Assembly (NCBI GenBank): GCA_964035015.1
Contig: OZ035998.1
Coordinates: forward strand, 37,534,559-37,598,558
Direction of reading: 5' to 3'
From: Corallium rubrum
Lineage: Eukaryota > Cnidaria > Anthozoa > Scleralcyonacea > Coralliidae
DNA: 64,000 nucleotides
In this document: positions 23,477-35,400 of the stretch, in pieces
How positions within the stretch are numbered: the stretch's first letter is position 1
Layout: the number at the start of each line of letters is the position of its first letter
The notes under the pieces: generated by a model
Database searches by the model: none
Told to the model about the DNA's origin: nothing
Seen by the model: the letters and a program-made list of their open reading frames with translations, nothing else
Program-made: the position numbers and the translations under genes

Positions 23477-26400
23477 ATGGTAAGAAGTTTTCAAATTTAT
23501 CCCTTTATTCTCTTAATGTCGTTGTTTTGTTAAAATATGATGCACACGTCGATGGTTAATATGAACGTCTGAATATAGAATTGCCAATTGGACTCTCACA
23601 ATTTGTTGCTGACCTCAGTGCAATGAAATATCGTTTGTGCAGTTTAAAAATGGACGATATTTATCGAATTCTTATGTATTTATTAGAATAGAGTAATTGT
23701 GTGATACAGTGTTAATAGTTTACACGTATAAACAGTCATATAAATTCAATTATATTCACCCAAGAGATACACTGTACAGTCAGTCTGTCCAGATTGTATA
23801 AAAGTTTCCAAGTGTGCGGGTAAGACGGATCAAAGGATTGGAAATGCGCGAACGGGCAGGCTTGCAGGTAAAAACTGCGCAGATGGCTTGTAAACACTGC
23901 ACAGATGTGACACATATGGGTTGTCATGAAATATGTGGATGCAGATACCATATATTTAACTGAGCAGATACGGATATATGTAGCGGATACATTATATATT
24001 TAACCCATTTTGTGCAGCTGTGGATATATTTAACCCATTTTGTGGTGGATGCAGTTCAAATTTGAAAAAAATTGCTGAGCGACAAACTTTACAATCTGGC
24101 AGTCTGTACATGATACTGATGATAGTACAACCTCATTGAAGTATTTTTAAGGGGTGGATTTAGGGTTGTTAAAAATGGGGATTCCAAGGCAAATTAGGCA
24201 TGCTCCAGTTTGGAATGAAGGGGCTGTCATGACCTTCACATGTTCGGTGCACAGCTGTGTTTGCTGGTGCATAAATCAGTGCACAAAAAACGTTAGTTGT
24301 TACTTGGTGCGCAAAATTAGACCAAAATCACCAATGTCAGTAATAAGATTAATACTGGCATTTACATATATGTTCATTCAATCATTCAGCTTGGTGCACA
24401 AGGGAAAATTCAAACATGGCTGTCCAACGCCCAGGAAATTTCCAAACTGGGGCATGCTAGTGCATAAAAAACTCCATAGTTCCGTTGATCTATAGATTAG
24501 TCTATAATAAGTGAACCTATAGGATCCCATAGGTTTCTATAGGCAATTTGCCCATTTTCTATTGTTGACCTGTAGAGATCGAGACATAGAGGCAATCTAT
24601 AGATTTCTATAGGAACCTATAGTGTGCACTTTCAAACCTCAACCATGTCATCAAACAATATTTATGACAAAAGTGAATATTTACATAAAATTATACAGAA
24701 TAAAAATAAAATACATTTCAAACATAAAAGAAATAAAAGATGGATGCCCTATATTTATATAACCTGATGCAAACACTTAAGTGAGTTTGGGTGAATTTGA
24801 AAGCAGTGTCAGATTAACTATATGGCAAAATTGGCATATGCTGCAGGCCCTGTGCTTTTTGGGGGCCTTGTGCTTTCTGATTGCACAATTTTTTGTTCTG
24901 CACTTTTTGTTCTTTCTAGAAAGTGTTGGGCCCCAGGGCTCAGGGGGGGGGGGGTCAAGGGGCCCCTTGGGTTAACAATAAACTTTGCTCTTCTAACTCA
25001 CTCTCATGTTTGTATTAGACTATATAATCTCTATAAAAATAAGATTTGGAATCATTGATTTGCTTGAGTTGTTTATCAGTCAAACTATTTGACAATTCTG
25101 ATTTTCCCGAGTTTTATATTATATCATAATATTTTTGTTTTAGGCCAACATTAGAAAATTACTTCCTTTATTTGACAGAGTTATTGTGAAAAAACTCCTT
25201 CCTGAAACAGTAAGTCTGGTAGTTAATTAAGAGCCAGCATAATTAATAACTTTAATTAAGTAAAGTACATAATTGTTTTCAAACTAATTTATAAAAATTG
25301 TATATTTTTGTTGACTTTTAGTCAATAGACGACTTTCACGATCATGCGCAGTAGCAACAAATATTCAAATTTTCGTCGGAGATAAAAACAACTGTTTTAG
25401 CTGGAACGAGCATATTGAAAATAGTAGAATTGCAGAGTTTGAAACAAATTGCTTAACAAATGGAAAAAGTTTCACAAGCGGAAAGTTGACCATTCCAACA
25501 GGGATTTATTAGTGATTTAATAGGGATTTTGGCTTGGCGGGCGGGAGTTGCACGCCAAGCCAAAATCCCTATTAAATCCCTAGTGGAGAGCAAAACTTCC
25601 GAAGAGCGTAGCTTTTGCACTATTTGTCCGATTTATTTTAAACTTTGCACTTTTACTATTTTTAATATGATCTTTCCAGCTAAAACAGTTGTTTTTACCT
25701 CCGATGAAAATTTGAAGTAAAGTTGCTACTGCGCATGAGCCTGAAAGTCGTCTATTAATGTCTGACACCAGATGATTTTACTAATGTCAAGTGTCAAGTG
25801 AGAACCATTACTTGAAGCATATATAGTTAATAGAGGTATGGTCCGGAAACTCAGCAAACTTCAAAGTGCCTATAATAAGCTGTGATTTTATGTTGAACCA
25901 TACCTTTCACTGTGCACATCCTTTGTTTTAGGTTTATTAATATTTAAAAAGCTCAGTTGAGTGAATTGAAACATTGCTATTGGATTTAACTCATTCATTA
26001 TACAAAAATACAACGGGTTCAGTGACTGTGCACAAAAATGCATAAAGGCGAACAAAAAAATAGAACAAAGACTTTAGCTGAGTTTCCAGACCATATTTTG
26101 AATGACTATGGCATACCTACCAAGTCTCATGCCTTGGGTGTGTGTCACACGCCTCAGCATTAATTCTCATGCTCACATGAGTGATCTCAAGCTTCAACTT
26201 TGTTTGTAGAGCTCCGTGCTGGTATTTAATACTTAATGCTTGAAATCCTGCTAAAAATGAATTAAATCTTATTTGTAATCCTCAAATGTATACAATTGCT
26301 CAGGAAAATTAAAATTTAAATGTGACCGCAGGTTTTCCGAGTCAGTGAGTTGCGTGTATGCCTCGCAGAGGCTTGCCGCAGTCTGGGGATGAGACTTCAT

Positions 26401-29400
26401 GCATGTGGTGGCAATAAAGAATGGGGGCTTAGCTCTAAGAATGAGATTTCCACAAAAAATATGGCATTTCAGAGATCCAAATTTTTGTGCAGTGTATAGG
26501 ACAAAATGCACTATTAAAATCATGTTTTAAAACTTTTAAAATTCTTCACAAATGTGCTGTCAGAATGTGGGAAATACCGTTTCAGAAATCCAAATTTCAA
26601 AAATTTTCTGGGGGATGCCCCTGGACCCCCCTAGATATGCGGTCACATGCCTGGGTATTACTCAAGCTTGGCAGCTAAGCTATGCTTGAAGGAAAGGGTT
26701 TAAAACACATTCTTGCCTTTAAAATATCATGGCCTTTTATTAACATAGTAAAATTATATATTTATAACCCATATCTGCCACAATGACCAGAAGTTCACAA
26801 GTAAAAGTGTCTGATATTAGGCAGAGTGTAAAAAAAACATGCAGGCAGTAGATGTAGTGCGCTAGTTTCTTGCTTATTGGTGTTGTTTTTTATAGAAAAC
26901 GAAAGGTGGTGTTCTTTTACCAGAAAAAGGGATGGGTAACGTGCTTGAAGCAACAGTGATTTCTACTGGCCCTGGAGGGAGAGATGATGTAAGTCACTTG
27001 TTTGTAATATACAGTAATTGAATGGCAGTATTCAGTATATAGCTCCATGATAATATACAATTGATAATTATACATTATTTAATTGCAAGTCAGTTTTCAT
27101 CTGAGATACATAGGGGTCAGGGGCATGTTACCCTGAATAACCTGAAAAGCCTTAAGCCATTATTAAATCTATGTTCTGGGACAGTCTATTTCCAGGCTCT
27201 ATGTGGTTCAGTAACACAGCTAGAATATTCAGGGGTGTAGTGTGCGGGGTGTATGACACACCCCCCCCCCCCCCACCCACACACACACACTTTTTGGAAA
27301 AGTTGTCGGTAAAACAGAGATTTTGCTGAGAAAAAAACGTGATTTGTCAGTAAATTGATAGGAAATTGGCTGGTAAATTTGACATAAAAATGAGTTGGTA
27401 CCACCCCCCCCCCCCCCCTCAGAATGGTCATGCAACACCACTGAGAATATTATTCTATCTGTGTTAACCCTTTCACCCCCATTATTTATTATTTTACTCT
27501 AATGCCAGATGATTTTACTTGTCAATGAGAGAGCTCCCAGAAAGTTGGGAGTGAATGGGTTAAGAGGAATTTGTCAGTTCTCTTACATTACCGTATTTGA
27601 CTGGTTAAGTGCCCCACCTTGACCATAATTTTCACCAAAAGGAGGGGGTGGGCACTTACGTGAGCAATGGGCACTTCATTCTCTCTACTTAAAAATTTAG
27701 TGAAATTTTTAAGCCACAGGAAATTACTTGGTGTCTGAATAGGAGGGTAGACACTTGACCAAGCATGGGAGCTTAAACGATAGTGTTGAAAAATGGAAAA
27801 TACAAGTTTGAGAGTTCAAAACACGTGCATAAACAATTTGCAAAAAGAACAAACTTAATGTTATGCATAGTTAAACAGTCTGACAATCAAAAACTGTTAC
27901 CAAATAAATAGCAACAGTTGTTGCTATGGCAACAATGACATTTCAATATGGCTGCCAATTACCTTTCAAACTAATTTAATTCGAAAAAAACTTTGGTGAC
28001 CCCCAATTTTTTTTTTCATTAAAACTTTTCTTGAAGTATGAGTAATCAATAGGCCAGTTTTAAAAAAGTTCTGTAGAAGGAATGATATTTTAATGAAATC
28101 CATTACAATGTACTATTATTTGACAGAATGGCAATCTTATTCCTGTTAGTGTGAAAGAAGGTGACAAAGTTTTGCTGCCTGAATATGGTGGAACTAAAAT
28201 TAACCTGAATGAAAAGGTATTGCACCACGTCATAATAGTTTCCAATTCCTGTTCATGCTGGCTGAAAGTGCTGCTCCCCAACAATTGCCACTCCTCAAAT
28301 TGCTGCCCCCCAAAAAATTGCCTTTCCCAACAATTGCTGTTTTTTAACAATTGCAACTCTCAAAAATTGCCCTTTCCCAAAAAATTGCCACTCCCAAAAA
28401 ACTGCCACTCCCAAAAAACTGCCACTCTCAAAAATTGCCACTCCCAAAACACTGCCACCTTTGAAAAACTGCTGCTCTCAAAACTGCTACTCCCAAAAAT
28501 TGCCACTTCCTCAAAATTACCCCTCCCCCAAAACTGCCATTTCCAAAAATTTGCCAATCCCCCAAAGCTGCCACTCCCCAAAAATCTTATGCGATCGATG
28601 TTTCATTATTTACGAGACCATGTTTTCTATTTAACAATTAGACAACGAGTTCAAGTTGTCTATGAGCGAATAGTCAACGAAGGTGAAGCCTGAGTTGACT
28701 ATTCGCTCATAGACAACGAGGACGAGTTGTCTAATTGTTTTAGTATACACCCTGTACCTACTCTAAAGAATACAGTTTTTCTAGTGCAAACTGACGAAAA
28801 TATTGTGTTATTTAACCACTTGTGAGCGGCAAGTAAAAGCAGATTTATTAATAAAATACGGTTTAATTGTATTTCGTTCCTTACCATTAAACATCTTCAT
28901 GCCATATTTTGTGATGGTTGTCCAATACTGTGGAAAGCATACGGGTCGTTAGTTTCGTGAAATGTTGTGTTATAGCCGTACAAGTCGTTACGGGTCGTAT
29001 ATGTTGTTTTTACGGCTCGTACTACCCGTGTATATGGAGGGAGTGGAAGAAAGTGTGTGTGTGTGGGAGGTGGGGGGGGGGGGGGGTGAGGGGGGTGAGG
29101 GGGGTGCATGGGGGAGGGGTTTGGGGGGGGGGGTTGGGGGAATGTCTCTTAGAATATATATTCAGTGTGGCTAAGGTAGGCCACGAAAATGTTGTCGATC
29201 CGTACAAGTCGTTACGGGTCGTATGCTACTTTTACGGGTCGTTACGACCCGTAAAAAGGGTCATTATATATTCAGTGTGGCTAAGGTAGGCCACGCCGGA
29301 AAATGTTGTCGACCCGTAGAAATCGTTACGGGTCGTATGCTACTTTTACGGGTCGGTACGACCCATAAAAAGGGTCGTTATATATTCAGAGTGGCTAAGG

Positions 29401-32400
29401 TAGGCGACGAAAATGTTGTCGATCCGTACGAGTCGTAACGGGTCGTGTGCTACTTTGACGGGTCGTTACGACCCGTAAAAAGGGTCATTATATATTCAGT
29501 GTGGCTAAGGTAGGCCACGAAAATGTTGTCGATCCGTACAAGTCGTTACGGGTCGTATGCTACTTTTACGGGTCGTTACGACCCGTAAAAAGGGTCATTA
29601 TATATTCAGTGTGGCTAAGGTAGGCCACGAAAATGTTGTCGATCCGTACGAGTCGTTACGGGTCGTACGATATTTAGGTATTCGAGGTTTTAAAAGAACG
29701 AGGCAATCATAGTGATATTCTAGATTGCGTTTGTGAGAGATATTTTGGGTTTTGAGTATTATAATTGGCATTTGAGATATACATTTAGGGGTTCGAGGTT
29801 TTAAAAGAACGAGGCAATGATACTTGATGTTGTAGATTGCGTTTGAGAGAGATATTTTGGCTTTTGAAGGAGGCAATGATATATGATAATTGCCATTTGA
29901 GATATATATTTAGGTATTCGAGGTTTTAAAAGAACGAGGCAATCATATATGATATTCTAGCGCGCGTTTGGGAGAGATATTTTGGGTTTTGATGGAGGCA
30001 GTGATATATCATAATTGCCATTTGAGATATATATTCAGGGGGTTGGAGGTTTTAAATCAACGAGGCAATGATAGCATGATGTTTTAGATTGCGTTTGAGA
30101 GAGATATTTTGGGTTTTGAGGAGGCAATGATATATATAATTGCCATTTGAGATATATATTTAGGTATTCGAGGTTTTAAAAGAACGAGGCACTCATATAA
30201 TCAATATATATTGTAGTTCGCATTTGAGAGAGATACTTTGGGTTTTGACTTTTGAAGGAGGCAATGATATGTGATAATTGCCATTTGAAATATATATTTA
30301 GGTATTCGAAGTTTTAAAAGAACGAGGCAATCATAGTGATATTCTAGATTGCGTTTTCGAGAGATATTTTGGGTTTTGAGTATGATAATTGGCATTTGAG
30401 ATATACATTTAGGGGTTCGAGGTTTTAAAAGAACGAGGCAATGATACTTGATGTTGTAGATTGCGTTTGAGAGAGATATTTTGGGTTTGAAGGAGGCAAT
30501 GATATATGATAATTGCCATTTGAGATATATATTTAGGTATTGGAGGTTTTAAAAGTACGAGGCAATCATATATGATATTCTAGCGCGCGTTTGGGAGAGA
30601 TATTTTGGGTTTTGAAGGAGGCAGTGATATATGATAATTGCCATTTGAGATATATATTTAGGTATTCGAGGTTTTAAAAGAACGAGGCAATCATATATGA
30701 TATTCTAGAGCGCGTTTGGGAGAGATATTTTGGGTTTGAAGGAGGCAGTGATATATGATAATTGCCATTTGAGATATATATTCAGGGGTTGGAGGTTTTA
30801 AATCAACGAGGCAATGATAGCATGATGTTTTAGATTGCGTTTGAGAGAGATATTTTGGGTTTTGGGGAGGCAATGATATATGATAATTGCCATTTGAGAT
30901 ATATATTTAGGTATTCGAGGTTTTAAAAGTACGAGGCAATCATATATGATATTCTAGCGCGCGTTTGGGAGAGACATTTTGGGTTTGAAGGAGGCAATGA
31001 TATATGATAATTGCCATTTGAGATAAATATTTATGTATTCGAGGTTTTAAAAGAACGAGGCAATCATATATGATACTCTAGCGCGCGTTTGGGAGAGATA
31101 TTTTGGGTTTTGAAGGAGGCAGTGATATATGATAATTGCCATTTGAGATATATATTTAGGTATTCGAGGTTTTAAAAGAACGGGGCAATGATAGCATGAT
31201 GTTTTAGATTGCGTTTGAGAGCGATATTTTGGGTTTTGAGGAGGCAATGATATATGATAATTGCCATTTGAGATATATATTCAGGGGGTTGGAGGTTTTA
31301 AATCAACGAGGCAATGATAGCATGATGTTTTAGATTGCGTTTGAGAGAGATATTTTGGGTTTTGAGGAGGCAATGATATATATAATTGCCATTTGAGATA
31401 TATATTTAGGTATTCGAGGTTTTAAAAGAACGAGGCACTCATATAATCAATATATATTGTAGATCGCATTTGAGAGAGATACTTTGGGTTTTGACTTTTG
31501 AAGGAGGCAATGATATATGATAATTGCCATTTGAAATATATATTTAGGTATTCGAAGTTTTAAAAGAACGAGGCAATCATAGTGATATTCTAGATTGCGT
31601 TTTCGAGAGATATTTTGGGTTTTGAGTATGATAATTGGCATTTGAGATATACATTTAGGGGTTCGAGGTTTTAAAAGAACGATGCAATGATACTTGATGT
31701 TGTAGATTGCGTTTTCGAGAGATATTTTGGGTTTTGAGTATGATAATTGGCATTTGAGATATACATTTAGGGGTTCGAGGTTTTAAAAGAACGAGGCAAT
31801 GATACTTGATGTTGTAGATTGCGTTTGAGAGAGATATTTTGGGTTTGAAGGAGCCAATGATATATGATAATTGCCATTTGAGATATATATTTAGGTATTC
31901 GAGGTTTTAAAAGAACGAGGCAATCATATATGATATTCTAGCGCGCGTTTGGGAGAGATATTTTGGGTTTGAAGGAGCCAATGATATATGATAATTGCCA
32001 TTTGAGATATATATTTATGTATTCGAGGTTTTAAAAGAACGAGGCAATCATATATGATATTCTAGCGCGCGTTTGGGAGAGATATTTTGGGTTTGAAGGA
32101 GCCAATGATATATGATAATTGCCATTTGAGATATATATTTATGTATTCGAGGTTTTAAAAGAACGAGGCAATCATATATGATATTCTAGCGCGCGTTTGG
32201 GAGAGATATTTTGGGTTTTGAAGGAGGCAGTGATATATGATAATTGCCATTTGAGATATATATAATATATTCAGGGGTTGGAGGTTTTAAATCAACGAGG
32301 CAATGATAGCATGATGTTTTAGATTGCGTTTGAGAGAGATATTTTGGGTTTTGAGGAGGCAATGATATATGATAATTGCCATTTGAGATATATATTTAGG

Positions 32401-35400
32401 TATTCGAGGTTTTAAAAGAACGAGGCAATCATATATGATATTGTAGAGCGCGTTTGGGAGAGATATTTTGGGTTTGAAGGAGGCAGTGATATATGATAAT
32501 TGCCATTTGAGATATATATTCAGGGGTTGGAGGTTTTAAATCAACGAGGCAATGATAGCATGATGTTTTAGATTGCGTTTGAGAGAGATATTTTGGGTTT
32601 TGAGGAGGCAATGATATATGATAATTGCCATTTGAGATATATATTTAGGTATTCGAGGTTTTAAAAGAACGAGGCAATCATATAATCAATATATATTGTA
32701 GATTGCATTTGAGAGAGATGCTTTGGGTTTTGACTTTTGAAGGAGGCAATGATATATGATAATTGCCATTTGAAATATATATTTAGGTATTCGAAGTTTG
32801 AAAAGAACGAGGCAATCTTACTGATATTCTAGATTGCGTTTTCGAGAGATATTTTGGGTTTTGAGTATGATAATTGGCATTTGAGATATATATTTAGGCT
32901 AGTACTATTTCATGATACAGCGATACAACGATACAGGAACCTGGAACCTGGAACCGGAACCTGGAACCGGAACCGAATGTTAATTTATCCTAATTTATGC
33001 TAATTATTGAAGTGACGCGTTATAAAGGTGCAAACTATTTCTCTTTTCCGGGGGGGGGGAGTAGTTATATACTCCATGAGGTACAAACTATTTCTCTTTT
33101 CGGGGGGGGTAGTTATTCTGAAGAAATACCAATATACTCTAGCATTATGAGATACAAATTTCGGGGGGGGGGTAGTTGTCCTGAAGAAATACCAATGTAT
33201 TCTTTATGAGCTACAAACTATTTCTCTTTTCGGGGGGGGGGGAGTTAGTTGTTCTGAAGAAATACAATATACTGTCTGAGTAATAATAAGAATATTAACC
33301 TTTTGAGACCTGAAAAAGACTTTTATTAACGCCAGACGATTTTACTCTCCACGGGAAAGCTCCAGGCTTTATTAAAGGTTAAGGATAATCGCACGCAACG
33401 CCAAATTTTGACGCGTATAACTCTTTAAAGTCCGAGACCTTTCTCTTTGGTGAATAAAATCGCATGCATGACGTTAGCCAGTTTAAAATACTTAAAAGGC
33501 CCACTTTTTATAAAGGGATAACGCGCCTTTGTCGCAGGTTTGAGAGCAAGTACACTATGGCCAAGTGAAATATATTTCAGCATGTAGCACTTTTACAAGT
33601 ATTATAATCATGCCGGTAATAGGATTTCCTATCGATCGCAGTCTCGACGTCTTACCGTGATTCACCTGACGGAAAACGCCATTGAATGAAGCACGAAGAA
33701 CGACACTCTGCGAATAACAAGCTATAGAATACTATCGAACATATCTATATTAATACAACACTTGTTCCTTTTATGCTGTTTTTTCTGCAGTTTTGTACCG
33801 AGAAGTTGTACACGTAACACGTTTTAGTCAACTGTCAATGTACGCCAACAAGAATTTTTTTATCTTTAGAATTTTATATTGCAACACATACACTCGCACA
33901 CTTTCGCATGCCCAACAAGGTATTAATCTTTCAGCAGTGAGAATGACCTGAACGTAATAAGGAAATAGCTAAGCCAGAGGACAAACGACTCATTGTCATT
34001 CTTTCAGTTACTGTTTCGCTAGTTTTGTAGCTATTAACACTGTGGTTTTTAAACACACGACATAATCTCTCGGTGTATACTTTCTGTTTTCTGGAGTTTT
34101 TACAATGTCATCATCTCGATCATACGCAGATGTTGTTTCTGGAGTTAAAAGGTGAGTAAGAAAGTTTCCAAGTATAAATATTTAATTAAGCTATTAACCT
34201 TAAGATGGTGCACTACTGAATTGAGCAACCAACGTATTTCAATTTATTTTTAAATTTTGCATTAGTAAATCACTTTTAGGTTTTTTCCTGTCGTTACACG
34301 AGTTTCAAGGATTGAAGAGATTTGCTTGCATGCTCTACCTGCTTCCAAGATGCTAAAACCTTAATATAGAAGTTGAAGATATAAAAGCAATTGTTTATTT
34401 TACAAATAAACAAGACGCCTGCTTAGGCGTTCACTCGGGCTACTCATAGCAAGTAGCCCGAGTAACTAGGCAAGTATAACTGCATTGGGTAATAGGAGTG
34501 GACACTTAGAGTTAAGTAACCAGCATAGCAGGCCCTTTTGAAAAACGAAAAACTCGCACCTTTCTGAATCTTCTAACGTTTCATTATTTTTTATGAATAA
34601 CATGTGGTAATATTAAACGGTCGCGTGACGACCATTAGCGATTATTTTAATTGCCATGTCAGCGAGCTTTTAATCGAATAGCAAACTTTGTAACTTTAAA
34701 ATTTCAGCTCCGTAAAAAAAAATCCTACTTCAGCTGAAAATACGGCTTATTGGTGAATAATTAACTCTCTATTATATATATATATAGCAGCGTAAACCTA
34801 CAACAATCTAGCAGCGCAAACCTACAACAATCTAGCAGCGTAAACCTACAACAATCTAGCAGCGTAAATGGAGAACAATCCAGCAGCGTAACCGGCGAAC
34901 ATGCACTGCAACTGGAAAGTACCATTGACCGGCCCACTACATCGGGATATCGAAACAACGTTTATCAGTACGAGGCCAACACTAACACAACGGAGAGAAG
35001 TAGAACAATAGTAACATTTACTCCTCAAACTCATATACAAGGGCAAAACGGTGTTTTTGCTCAGCCAGGTTTTGGTCAATTCCTCAGTCACGAAACCACT
35101 CTTGTTAATAATCCGACCAATTTTATGACAACGGTAAAAAACCCGACTCCGCAAGCCGGACAATTTCTGCTTTACTTATTGCAATGTTGTCCAAAACAAG
35201 TCAGCGTTTGTTTTGGATGTTCACAAAACCTAAAAATTAATGGTAACATTTGTCAACCTCCACATGACTTAGTAATTGTCTCCAATATGTCAAGGATATT
35301 TATGCACGAAGGTCAACAGAAGATGAAACGAGGCAATGTCTACTTTCACTTCAACCAAAGCTGCGTGATGATGAAACAACCAAATTTTCATCTCAACTAC

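Noticed and set aside
28151..28693. 180-codon open frame on the plus strand
   Set aside because: It starts in HSPE1 exon 4 and runs on into the intronic CCAAAAATTGCCACT repeat past a good splice donor; the codons beyond 28216 are repeat translation.
29160..32896. CRISPR array
   Set aside because: Units are contiguous tandem repeats without unique spacers, in a eukaryotic intron.
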